Of a stretch of 42,596 nt of DNA, positions 22,311 to 30,810 are shown in pieces (within the stretch, counting starts at the first letter, position 1; every line of letters starts with the position of its first letter). The DNA is taken from assembly GCA_030653405.1 (NCBI GenBank), contig JAURZO010000193.1, positions 1 to 42,596 on the forward strand, in the 5' to 3' direction. This DNA comes from Zwartia sp. GTDB taxonomy: Bacteria; Pseudomonadota; Gammaproteobacteria; Burkholderiales; Burkholderiaceae_B. A program made the translations under genes and the position numbers. The notes under the pieces were generated by a model. It was not told the origin of the DNA, ran no database searches, and saw nothing but the letters and a program-made list of their open reading frames with translations.

Positions 22311-25184
22311 TTAATTTAGTCTCGCGCGTTGTGCTTTGACTTGTGCCAGGGTTTCGCCAAATTGTGCCACGCGTTGTTGCTCTTGCTCCACGACGGCGGC
22401 GGGTGCGCGGGCAACAAATGACTCGTTGGAGAGTTTTGCCTGTGCTTTATTGATTTCACCTTCGAGGCGGGCGATTTCTTTGTCTAGCCGAATCTTTTCG
22501 GCTGCAATATCAATCTCCACCTTAAGCATGAGGCGTGTATGGCCCACAACTTGAACGGGTGCGCCGTCATCGGGCAAGGTTGGCACGACATCGACACCTG
22601 AGAGTTTTGCGAGCGCAGCAAGATAGGCGGCGTGTTGTTGCAGCATTTCTTGTGGGCCTTCGGCGATCAGTGGGACGCGAGCCGCAGGTGACAGATTCAT
22701 TTCTCCACGCAGCGCGCGGACAGCTTCGATTTGTCCTTTTAGCAGATCTACCTGTGCACTCGCAGCGACATCGATTGCTGTTGGCTGGCCGATTGGGTAG
22801 GTCTGAATCGAGACGCTTGTGATTTCATCCGGTGCGCGCTTGCCGGCAACCACCGACACTTTTTGCCAGAGCTCTTCTGTAATGAACGGCATGATTGGAT
22901 GCAACAGTCGCAAGACCGATTCTAGAACGTGAATCAGCGTGCGACGCGTCGCGCGTTGTTGCTCGGGTGTGCCGTTCTGGATTTGCACTTTTGAAAGCTC
23001 AAGATACCAGTCGCAGTACTCGTCCCAAGTGAAGTGGTAGAGCGCATTGGCGATATTATCGAATCGATAGTCGGCAAAGCCTTTGGCAACGTCGATTTCA
23101 AGTTGCTCGAGCTTGCTCAAAATCCATTTATCCACAAAGCTCAGAGCTGAGTCTGGGCTTGTGCTCATGTCCTGGCCCTCGGTATTCATCAAGACAAATC
23201 TGGTGGCATTCCAGAGCTTGTTGCAGAAATTCCGATAGCCCTCGCAACGTTTGAGATCGAAGTTGATATTTCGACCGAGCGTGGCGTAGGCGGACATCGT
23301 GAAGCGTAGCGCATCACTTCCGAATGCGGGAATGCCCTCTGGAAATTGGCGGCGTGTCGCTTTTTCGATGGCGCCGGCCTGTTTCGGATTCATCAGGCCA
23401 AAGGTACGCTTGGCAACCAGCGTTTCAATGTCGACGCCATCGATCAGGTCGACCGGATCCAGGGTGTTGCCTTTGGATTTGCTCATTTTCTGACCTTCGG
23501 CATCACGGATCAGGCCGTGCACGTAGACGTGCTTGAACGGAACCTGTCCTGTCAGATGCGTGGTCATCATGACCATGCGTGCCACCCAGAAAAAGATAAT
23601 GTCAAAACCAGTCACCAGCACGCTTGAGGGCAGGTAACGTTTGTAGTCCGGAGTTTCCTCTGGCCAGCCCATTGTAGTGAAAGGCACCAGTGCGGAAGAA
23701 AACCACGTGTCCAGTACGTCAGGGTCGCGGGTCAGCGGGCCGCTGATGCCGGCCGCTTGCGCCTGTTTGAGGGCGTCTTGCTCATCGTGCGCGACGAACA
23801 CTTGACCGTCTGCGGAGTACCAGGCGGGAATCTGATGCCCCCACCAAAGTTGGCGGGAGATACACCAGTCCTGAATATTTTCAAGCCATTGGTTGTAGGT
23901 GGTCGTCCAGTTGCTAGGAAAAAACTCGACCTCGCCTTTGGCGACGACCTCCAAAGCGACTTCGGTAATGCTTTTTCCTGGATGGAGAGTGTCGGCGGGC
24001 GCCGGTTTGCTCATTGCCACAAACCACTGATCGGTCAGCATAGGCTCTAGGACCTCGCCGGTACGATCGCCGCGCGGTTGCATCATTTTGTGCGCGTCGA
24101 CTTTGACCAAAAATCCTTGAGTTTCCAGCTCCGCCACAACGGCTTTACGTGCGTCGAAACGATCCAAACCGCGAAACTGGGCAGGACCTTGATCGTTGAT
24201 TTTCGCATCCAGCGTAAAAATCACAATCAAAGGCAAGCCGTGACGCATCGCGCAGGCATAGTCGTTGAAGTCATGCGCACCGGTGATTTTGACGCAGCCC
24301 GTACCAAAGGCCTGATCCACAAAATCATCAGCGATGATTGGGATTTGGCGGTCGCACAAAGGCAAGTCAACCATTTTGCCGATTAAGTGCTGGTAGCGAG
24401 GGTCCTCGGGGTGCACACACAAGGCACCATCGGCCAGCATTGTTTCGGGTCGCGTGGTCGCGATTGTCAGACCCTTAATCGTTTCAAGGGTGCCATCGGC
24501 GAGTGTGACCGTCTGCGGCCCGTCGACAAAGGGATACAAGATGTGCCAGAGGTGTCCATCGGTTTCGACAGATTGAACTTCCAGGTCTGATACGGCGGTC
24601 AACAGTTTAGGATCCCAGTTGACCAGACGCTTGCCTCGATAGATGAGCCCTTGTTTGTACAGGCGAACAAATGTCTCCACGACGCCCGCAGACATCTGCT
24701 GATCCATGGTGAAATACTCGCGTGGCCAATCAGCGGAGGCGCCGAGGCGGCGAACTTGGCTGGTAATCGTATTGCCCGATTGCTCCTTCCACTCCCACAC
24801 TTTTTCAATGAATTTTTCGCGTCCGAGATCGTGACGGGAGACTTTTTGTGCGTCGAGCTGGCGCTCCACCACGATTTGTGTGGCGATGCCCGCATGGTCT
24901 GTGCCTGGGACAAAAACGGTATCGTGGCCGAGCATACGGTGGTAGCGGACCAGACCGTCCATGATGGTCTGGTTAAAGGCGTGACCCATATGAAGGGTGC
25001 CCGTCACGTTGGGTGGTGGAAACTGAATGGCGTAGGGCAGACCCGCGCCCGGACCCTCTTTTGTGTGTTGTCCGGCGGCGAAATAACCCCGTTTTTCCCA
25101 TTCCTGGTACCAGTGGGCTTCGAGCGCCGCAGGTTCAAAGCTTTTGGAAAGTTCCCCGTTGGGGGTTGTGTTGGGCTGATTCAT
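22311..25184 (-). CDS. valS: Valyl-tRNA synthetase
   Basis: A 957-residue class I synthetase (E. coli 951). The signature HMGH (PPNVTGTLHMGH) and KMSKS (GQKMSKSKGNTLDP) are present, with the CP1 editing domain between, anticodon-binding helices, and a C-terminal coiled coil over about the last 65 residues (IRLDKEIARLEGEINKAQ). The ATG at 25184 gives MNQPNTTPNG; an in-frame codon 45 bases earlier would add a non-conserved leader. It is convergent with trmD and divergent from ndk. Confidence 0.96.
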   Translation of the reverse strand: MNQPNTTPNGELSKSFEPAALEAHWYQEWEKRGYFAAGQHTKEGPGAGLPYAIQFPPPNVTGTLHMGHAFNQTIMDGLVRYHRMLGHDTVFVPGTDHAGIATQIVVERQLDAQKVSRHDLGREKFIEKVWEWKEQSGNTITSQVRRLGASADWPREYFTMDQQMSAGVVETFVRLYKQGLIYRGKRLVNWDPKLLTAVSDLEVQSVETDGHLWHILYPFVDGPQTVTLADGTLETIKGLTIATTRPETMLADGALCVHPEDPRYQHLIGKMVDLPLCDRQIPIIADDFVDQAFGTGCVKITGAHDFNDYACAMRHGLPLIVIFTLDAKINDQGPAQFRGLDRFDARKAVVAELETQGFLVKVDAHKMMQPRGDRTGEVLEPMLTDQWFVAMSKPAPADTLHPGKSITEVALEVVAKGEVEFFPSNWTTTYNQWLENIQDWCISRQLWWGHQIPAWYSADGQVFVAHDEQDALKQAQAAGISGPLTRDPDVLDTWFSSALVPFTTMGWPEETPDYKRYLPSSVLVTGFDIIFFWVARMVMMTTHLTGQVPFKHVYVHGLIRDAEGQKMSKSKGNTLDPVDLIDGVDIETLVAKRTFGLMNPKQAGAIEKATRRQFPEGIPAFGSDALRFTMSAYATLGRNINFDLKRCEGYRNFCNKLWNATRFVLMNTEGQDMSTSPDSALSFVDKWILSKLEQLEIDVAKGFADYRFDNIANALYHFTWDEYCDWYLELSKVQIQNGTPEQQRATRRTLIHVLESVLRLLHPIMPFITEELWQKVSVVAGKRAPDEITSVSIQTYPIGQPTAIDVAASAQVDLLKGQIEAVRALRGEMNLSPAARVPLIAEGPQEMLQQHAAYLAALAKLSGVDVVPTLPDDGAPVQVVGHTRLMLKVEIDIAAEKIRLDKEIARLEGEINKAQAKLSNESFVARAPAAVVEQEQQRVAQFGETLAQVKAQRARLN

Positions 25185-25282
25185 AAAGTGTCCGGAAAAT
25201 TTAGTTCGCGCCAGCTGTGCGAGCCACACTGGAGATCAGTGTCGACCGTATTTCATGGCAAATAACCCTCTATTTTAGGGTG

Positions 25283-25309
25283 TTGTGGCGATATGTGGCA
25301 TGCTAGAAT
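25283..25309 (+). promoter_or_regulatory. Probable extended -10 promoter of the ndk operon
   Basis: TGCTAGAAT (25301-25309) is an extended -10 element 62 bases upstream of the ndk ATG. A TTGTGG (25283-25288) could be the -35 at a short 15-base spacing. A small hairpin, ACCCT-7-AGGGT, lies just upstream, between the divergent valS and ndk. Confidence 0.5.
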
Positions 25310-25370
25310 CACGGGTTAGGGTATGCATGTGCAAAGTCCCTGTTTTTATTGAGATTTCTTGGAGTTTTTC

Positions 25371-25796
25371 ATGTCAGTCGAACGTACCCTCTCGATTATC
25401 AAGCCAGATGCAGTCGCCAAAAATGTGATCGGTCAAATTGTTGCCCGTTTCGAAGGCGCAGGCTTGAAAGTGATCGCCGCACGCATGATGCAGTTGTCGC
25501 GTGCTGATGCTGAGCGTTTTTATGCAGTCCACAGCGCACGCCCTTTCTTCAAAGATCTGGTTGACTTCATGATTTCGGGTCCTGTCTTTGTTCAGGCGCT
25601 CGAGGGCGAAAATGCCATCCAGAAAAATCGTGATCTGATGGGTGCAACAGACCCCAAAAAAGCTGAAAAAGGTACGATCCGCGCCGATTTCGCCGATAGC
25701 ATCGACGCAAATGCTGTGCATGGCTCTGATGCGCCAGAAACAGCGCGTATTGAGATTGCATTCTTCTTCCCTGAAATCAACATCCACAGTCGTTAA
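25371..25796 (+). CDS. ndk: Nucleoside diphosphate kinase
   Basis: A 141-residue enzyme, the standard length, that moves the gamma phosphate from ATP to other (d)NDPs through a phosphohistidine. The catalytic His117 lies in NAVHGSD, and the start ERTLSIIKPDAV is typical. The ATG at 25371 follows TTGGAG; an in-frame ATG 12 bases earlier is less likely. First gene of a run of 14 more same-strand genes to the phosphoribosyltransferase. Confidence 0.97.
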   Translation: MSVERTLSIIKPDAVAKNVIGQIVARFEGAGLKVIAARMMQLSRADAERFYAVHSARPFFKDLVDFMISGPVFVQALEGENAIQKNRDLMGATDPKKAEKGTIRADFADSIDANAVHGSDAPETARIEIAFFFPEINIHSR

Positions 25797-25826
25797 TTCG
25801 ACTGGCTGACTCGTGGCACATCGCGC

Positions 25827-27068
25827 ATGCATCCTGAACCTATCAATCTGCTCGGGCTCGACGCTCCGGCACTGACCCAGTTGGTAGGGCAGTGGGGGGG
25901 CAAGCCATTTCGTGCCCGACAGCTGCAAAAGTGGGTGCATCAGCGCGGTACCAGCCAGTTTGACGATATGACGGATCTTGCGCGTGATTTTCGCGCGCAG
26001 CTTTCTCAACACTGTGTGGTCCAGGCGCCCAACGTGCTGACTCAGCATATCTCAGCCGACGGTACCCGCAAGTGGCTGTTCGATGTCGGACAGGGCAATG
26101 CGATCGAGGCCGTCTTTATCCCCGAGGACGATCGCGGAACGCTTTGTATTTCCAGTCAGGCGGGCTGTAATGTCGCTTGCCGGTTTTGCTCCACGGGACA
26201 TCAAGGCTTTAATAGAAATCTGACGGCGGCCGAAATCATTGGGCAACTGTGGTGGGCACGGCACGAGTTGATGAAAGACATCGCTTCTGCCCGTATCCCT
26301 TCTACCCATATCACCTCTACCCGCATCACCTCTACCCATATCACCTCTGGCCGTGACGCTTCTCTTTCCGAACAGGGCATGGCGGCACCCGGTAGTGCCA
26401 TGCCGAATGCTGACCCCCGCTTGATCAGCAATGTCGTCATGATGGGCATGGGCGAGCCTCTGCTTAACTATGAGCCCGTGCTTTCGGCTCTGCGTATGAT
26501 GCTTGATGACAATGCTTATGGTTTGTCCCGCAGGCGAGTGACCGTCTCCACTTCTGGCGTCGTGCCGATGATGGATCGACTGTCTCAGGACTGCCCGGTC
26601 GCCCTCGCGGTTTCCCTGCATGCGCCTAATGATGGGCTGCGTGATGAGCTCGTGCCGTTGAATAAAAAGTATCCACTTAAGGTGTTGCTAGCAGCCTGTG
26701 AACGTTACCTTGCGTTTGCGCCCAGAGATTTCATTACCTTTGAGTATGTGATGCTCGATGGCGTGAATGATAGTGATCAACACGCAAAACAACTCATCGA
26801 TATTGCACGCAGCATCAACTGTAAATTGAATTTAATCCCTTTCAATCCCTTTCCTGCCTCGGGTCTCAAAAGATCCTCCACGGCTAGGATTCGGGCTTTT
26901 TCCCAACAGCTGATGGATGCTGGCATTGTCACGACCGTTCGTAAAACACGTGGTGACGATATTGATGCCGCATGCGGGCAGTTGGCGGGCGAAGTCAAGG
27001 ATCGTACGAATCTGAGCGAGAAAATGGCGCTCAGAAAAATGATTCCCATTACGGAGACCCGCTCATGA
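25827..27068 (+). CDS. rlmN: Dual-specificity 23S rRNA/tRNA adenine-2-methyltransferase RlmN with a repeat insertion
   Basis: A radical-SAM methyltransferase that makes m2A2503 in 23S rRNA and m2A37 in tRNAs. The cluster motif CNVACRFC (Cys114, Cys118, Cys121) and the C-terminal cysteine in DIDAACGQLAGE are present, as is VVMMGMGEPLLNY. It has 413 residues against about 380 because of an insertion at about 150-197. Its core is five 15-bp tandem units (26286-26360) encoding SARIP, STHIT, STRIT, STHIT and SGRDA. The insertion sits after the Fe-S helix, where relatives have a short loop. Its stop overlaps the rodZ-like start (ATGA). Confidence 0.95.
   Translation: MHPEPINLLGLDAPALTQLVGQWGGKPFRARQLQKWVHQRGTSQFDDMTDLARDFRAQLSQHCVVQAPNVLTQHISADGTRKWLFDVGQGNAIEAVFIPEDDRGTLCISSQAGCNVACRFCSTGHQGFNRNLTAAEIIGQLWWARHELMKDIASARIPSTHITSTRITSTHITSGRDASLSEQGMAAPGSAMPNADPRLISNVVMMGMGEPLLNYEPVLSALRMMLDDNAYGLSRRRVTVSTSGVVPMMDRLSQDCPVALAVSLHAPNDGLRDELVPLNKKYPLKVLLAACERYLAFAPRDFITFEYVMLDGVNDSDQHAKQLIDIARSINCKLNLIPFNPFPASGLKRSSTARIRAFSQQLMDAGIVTTVRKTRGDDIDAACGQLAGEVKDRTNLSEKMALRKMIPITETRS
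26286..26360 (+). repeat. 15-bp tandem repeat inside rlmN
   Basis: Five in-frame 15-bp units of type TCTACCCATATCACC. Units 2 and 4 are identical and unit 3 differs by two bases; units 1 and 5 are more diverged. Every unit keeps the frame, so copy number can change without breaking the gene. Confidence 0.85.
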
Positions 27069-27592
27069 GTGAGCAGGATTTGAGCACTCCCTTGCGTGCC
27101 GAGTCGGCACCTGCACCAACTGAACTGATCACGTCAGTGGGTTCCTTGCGGGCTTTACGTGTATCAAAGGGTTTTACGATTGAGGATGTTGCCGTCAGGC
27201 TGAAGTACGCAGCACGCTATGTCGAGGCCCTCGAATCTGAGCGCATGGAAAGCTTGCCTCAGGGCGTCGCGCTGCGCAGCTTGGTTCGTAGCTATTCAAA
27301 GCTGCTCGGGATTGACCCCAAGCCGCTTGAGGCGACGTTGCAAAGTTATATCGGTGGAGTCGCGGGTGGAAGCGGTGGGGCAGGTTCCAGTGCACACTCA
27401 GGTGGAATCGCCAACCACACTTCGATTCGCACGCTTGGAGCTCACCATGTTGAGCATCCGCGCCATTCCGGTGGATGGGTCTGGCTCCTATTGATTTTTT
27501 TGATTGTTGGCGCAGTATTCGGGATCGCTGTCTGGCAGGGGCTTTTGCCCTCTGCTTGGGTGCCGGCTTGGGTTGAGGCGTTGTTCGTATGA
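27065..27592 (+). CDS. rodZ: RodZ-like helix-turn-helix membrane protein, short form
   Basis: A 175-residue protein with an N-terminal HTH of the RodZ type (about 22-85: LRALRVSKGFTIEDVAVRLKY...YVEALE), a Gly/Ser-rich linker, and one transmembrane helix at about 139-158 (WVWLLLIFLIVGAVFGIAVW). RodZ links MreB to the envelope. Only about 15 residues follow the helix, so the periplasmic beta domain of full RodZ (E. coli 337 residues) is missing. The ATG overlaps the rlmN stop and its stop overlaps the ispG start. It could equally be named a generic HTH membrane protein. Confidence 0.8.
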   Translation: MSEQDLSTPLRAESAPAPTELITSVGSLRALRVSKGFTIEDVAVRLKYAARYVEALESERMESLPQGVALRSLVRSYSKLLGIDPKPLEATLQSYIGGVAGGSGGAGSSAHSGGIANHTSIRTLGAHHVEHPRHSGGWVWLLLIFLIVGAVFGIAVWQGLLPSAWVPAWVEALFV

Positions 27593-28872
27593 GTTTGGGA
27601 GCGACCATTTCATCTGTTCAGACCGATTTGGCTGTCGGGCCAGCCGCTCGGCATGTGACCCGTCAGGTGGCCATCACCTGGGGCGATTGCAAGGTATTGA
27701 TAGGTGGTGATGCGCCTGTCGTGGTGCAGTCGATGACCAACACAGACACAGCGGATGCAATTGCCACGGCGATTCAGGTCAAAGAGTTGGCGCTGGCAGG
27801 CTCAGAGATTGTTCGCATTACAGTCAACACCCCAGAAGCTGCGCGAGAGGTGATCGCGATACGCGAGCAACTTGATCGCATGGGCATTTCCGTCCCTCTG
27901 GCGGGAGACTTTCACTACAACGGCCATAAGTTGCTGACGCAGTTCCCGGATTGCGCCCAAGCGCTCTCCAAATACCGGATCAACCCTGGCAACATGGGTG
28001 GCGGTAAAAAGCGGGATGATAATTTTGCGCAAATGATTGAGGTGGCTTGTCGTTATGAAAAGCCGGTGCGTATTGGCGTGAATTGGGGCAGTCTTGATCA
28101 CGAGTTGCTCGCGCGCATGATGGATGAAAACGTCAAGTTGGCGCAGCCGCGCGACGGTCGTGCCGTGATGCGTGATGCTCTGGTCGTATCGGCCATTAGC
28201 AATGCGCAGCGCGCCGAAGAGTTAGGTTTGTCTGGAAATGCCATTATTCTTTCTTGCAAAGTCAGTCATGTGCAGGATTTGATTGCTGTTTATCGGGATT
28301 TGGCAGCACGTTGCGACTACCCATTACATCTCGGACTGACCGAAGCGGGCATGGGCAGCAAAGGAATCGTGGCGTCGACCGCTGCCCTGAGCGTGCTGCT
28401 TCAAGAAGGGATCGGCGATACGATCCGTATTTCGCTGACACCAGAGCCTGGCGGTGATCGCACCCGCGAGGTGATTGTTGGGCAAGAAATCTTGCAAACG
28501 ATGGGTCTGCGTGCGTTTACACCGATGGTTGTCGCCTGCCCCGGTTGTGGCCGCACCAGCAGTACCGTTTTCCAAGAGCTCGCGGATCGTATTCAGACGT
28601 ATTTGCGTGATCAGATGCCCGCCTGGAAGAATCAATATCCTGGTGTTGAGTCAATGAATGTCGCTGTCATGGGGTGCGTCGTGAACGGACCTGGAGAGAG
28701 CCGACACGCTGATATCGGCATTAGTTTGCCAGGTACCGGAGAGGTGCCCTCGGCACCCGTATTTGTGGACGGTGAGCGTACCGTGACGCTCAAGGGCGAT
28801 TTCATCGCGGAAGAATTTCAAAAGATTGTTCAGGACTACGTTGCGCGTCGGTACGGCGCTCAGACGAGATAA
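27589..28872 (+). CDS. ispG: 4-hydroxy-3-methylbut-2-enyl diphosphate synthase (IspG/GcpE)
   Basis: Penultimate enzyme of the MEP isoprenoid pathway, a 4Fe-4S protein that reduces MEcPP to HMBPP. The 427-residue sequence has a TIM barrel with VVVQSMTNTDTAD near the start. The cluster ligands are Cys317, Cys320 (CPGCGRTS) and Cys363 (MGCVVNGPGES), with the adjacent Glu as the fourth ligand. Coupled to the rodZ-like gene by an ATGA overlap and 8 bases upstream of hisS. Confidence 0.97.
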   Translation: MSLGATISSVQTDLAVGPAARHVTRQVAITWGDCKVLIGGDAPVVVQSMTNTDTADAIATAIQVKELALAGSEIVRITVNTPEAAREVIAIREQLDRMGISVPLAGDFHYNGHKLLTQFPDCAQALSKYRINPGNMGGGKKRDDNFAQMIEVACRYEKPVRIGVNWGSLDHELLARMMDENVKLAQPRDGRAVMRDALVVSAISNAQRAEELGLSGNAIILSCKVSHVQDLIAVYRDLAARCDYPLHLGLTEAGMGSKGIVASTAALSVLLQEGIGDTIRISLTPEPGGDRTREVIVGQEILQTMGLRAFTPMVVACPGCGRTSSTVFQELADRIQTYLRDQMPAWKNQYPGVESMNVAVMGCVVNGPGESRHADIGISLPGTGEVPSAPVFVDGERTVTLKGDFIAEEFQKIVQDYVARRYGAQTR

Positions 28873-28880
28873 TTTCATTT

Positions 28881-30173
28881 ATGACACAAGCATTCACTAA
28901 GGTTTCCGCGATCCGCGGTATGAACGACGCATTGCCGGGTGCAGGTGCGCGGTGGGAACAGCTCGAAGACGTGGTCAGGCGCTGGCTCTCGGATTACGGG
29001 TACCGCAATATGCGCACGCCGATTCTTGAGCATACGCGGCTGTTCACGCGAGGCATCGGCGAGGTCACTGACATTGTCGAAAAGGAAATGTATACCTTTA
29101 CGGATGCATTAAATGGTGAGTCCCTGACGATGCGGCCAGAGTTTACGGCGGGTATGGTTCGCGCGGCGATTGAACACAATTTGCTTTACGACCGACCCCA
29201 GCGTGTCTATGCGATGGGCCCGGTTTTTAGGCACGAGCGTCCCCAGCGCGGGCGTTATCGGCAGTTTCACCAGATAGACGTTGAGGCGTTGGGACTGGCC
29301 GGGCCTGATATCGATGCCGAGCTCATCATCATGGTCGCGCGCCTTTGGAAAGCACTGGGTATTACCGATGTGCACCTCGAGCTCAATTCGCTTGGACAGG
29401 GCGAGGAGCGTGCCGCGCACCGGGCCGCGCTGATTGAGCATCTGGAGGCCAATAAAGCGGTGCTGGATGAGGATGGTTTGCGCAGGATGTATTCCAATCC
29501 TTTGCGCGTGTTAGACACTAAAAATCCAGCGATGCAAGCGATGGCGGATGCGGCTCCTAAATTATTCGATTTCCTAGGCGAGCAATCCAGACAGCATTTC
29601 GCGGGTGTATGTGCGCGTCTTGACGATGCAGGCATCGCCTACACACTCAACCCTCGCATGGTGCGAGGCCTTGACTACTACAATTTGACAGTATTCGAGT
29701 GGGTGACCGATAAACTGGGTGCCCAAGCGACGGTTTGCGGCGGTGGTCGCTATGACGGATTGATTGAGTTGGTCGGTGGCAAGCCAGCTCCAGCGGTTGG
29801 TTTCGCCATCGGGATGGAACGCCTGATGGACTTATGGGGGCAATACCAGCCTGAAACCCCCCGGCCAGAGTGCTCGGTCTATTTCGTGCATCAAGGCGAT
29901 GAGGCACAGAGACGCGCCGCGCTCCTGGCTGAATCGTTACGTGACATCGGAATTGCCGTCATTGTTCACGCCGGCTCAGGTAGTTTTAAATCGCAGTTTA
30001 AGCGTGCAGATGCAAGTGGTGCATCGATTGCGGTTATTCTTGGGGACGATGAGCTCGCCTCGGGCGTTGCTTCAGTCAAGATGCTGCGCAGTGAGCAGCA
30101 ATCAGATGACTTCGCACAAAAACAGGTGCCTCTGGATAATTTAGTGGCATTTTTGGAAGATAAGGTTAATTAA
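28881..30173 (+). CDS. hisS: Histidyl-tRNA synthetase
   Basis: A 430-residue class II synthetase. Class motif 2 (VFRHERPQRGRYRQFHQID) and the histidine-specific RGLDYYNLTVFEW and GGGRYDGL blocks are present, followed by motif 3 (VGFAIGMERL) and a C-terminal anticodon-binding domain. The N-terminal IRGMNDALPG is typical. Distinct from the hisZ paralogue further right, which lacks the histidine blocks. The yfgM-like gene begins two bases after its stop. Confidence 0.97.
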   Translation: MTQAFTKVSAIRGMNDALPGAGARWEQLEDVVRRWLSDYGYRNMRTPILEHTRLFTRGIGEVTDIVEKEMYTFTDALNGESLTMRPEFTAGMVRAAIEHNLLYDRPQRVYAMGPVFRHERPQRGRYRQFHQIDVEALGLAGPDIDAELIIMVARLWKALGITDVHLELNSLGQGEERAAHRAALIEHLEANKAVLDEDGLRRMYSNPLRVLDTKNPAMQAMADAAPKLFDFLGEQSRQHFAGVCARLDDAGIAYTLNPRMVRGLDYYNLTVFEWVTDKLGAQATVCGGGRYDGLIELVGGKPAPAVGFAIGMERLMDLWGQYQPETPRPECSVYFVHQGDEAQRRAALLAESLRDIGIAVIVHAGSGSFKSQFKRADASGASIAVILGDDELASGVASVKMLRSEQQSDDFAQKQVPLDNLVAFLEDKVN

Positions 30174-30175
30174 GC

Positions 30176-30808
30176 ATGGCATACGATCTCGACGAGCAGG
30201 AACAGTTAGACCAAATCAAAGCCTGGTGGAACAAATACGGCACGCTTGTGCTGACCATCTTGATCGTGGCTACGGCTGTTGTTGGGGGTTGGAGAGGCTT
30301 GCAGTGGTACGAAGGCCATCAATCTGCCCAAGCTCGTGGTTACTTCGAGGCATTAGAGGAGGCGGGTCGGTCTCAAGGTGAAGAGTCCGTGGCGCGCATT
30401 AATGCTGCAATGAAGACCCTGCGTAGTGATTATGCGGCAACAGATTATGCGGCGCGAGGCGCGCTGGTTGCTGCATCGGCTTTAGCGCTACGCAAAGATC
30501 CGGCGGGTGCTCGGTCCCAACTTGAATGGCTGGCTCAAACCAAGCACAGTGCGTTAGTTCCTGTTGCTCGTTTGCGTCTGGCCGCTTTGTTTCTTGATCA
30601 AAAAGATTATGATGCGGCCCTCTCACAACTCAAAGATGCGCCTGCCTCATTTGAGGGGTTGTTTGCAGATCGTCGCGGGGATATTTTGGCGGCACAGGGC
30701 AAGAGCGCCGAAGCTCGCAAAGCCTGGGGCGAAGCTGTAGAGTCTCTGGGGGCGGCGAGTCCGCTCGTGCCAATTGTCAAGCTCAAGCTTGATGCCCTAG
30801 GAGGCTAA
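30176..30808 (+). CDS. yfgM: YfgM-family tetratricopeptide membrane protein
   Basis: A 210-residue protein with an N-terminal transmembrane helix (about 24-44: LVLTILIVATAVVGGWRGL) preceded by DEQEQLDQIKAWWNKYG, then periplasmic TPR-like helices. YfgM associates with the SecYEG translocon and the periplasmic chaperone network and usually sits beside bamB, as here (two-base gap). Identification is good from topology, signature and neighbours. Confidence 0.9.
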   Translation: MAYDLDEQEQLDQIKAWWNKYGTLVLTILIVATAVVGGWRGLQWYEGHQSAQARGYFEALEEAGRSQGEESVARINAAMKTLRSDYAATDYAARGALVAASALALRKDPAGARSQLEWLAQTKHSALVPVARLRLAALFLDQKDYDAALSQLKDAPASFEGLFADRRGDILAAQGKSAEARKAWGEAVESLGAASPLVPIVKLKLDALGG

Positions 30809-30810
30809 AG

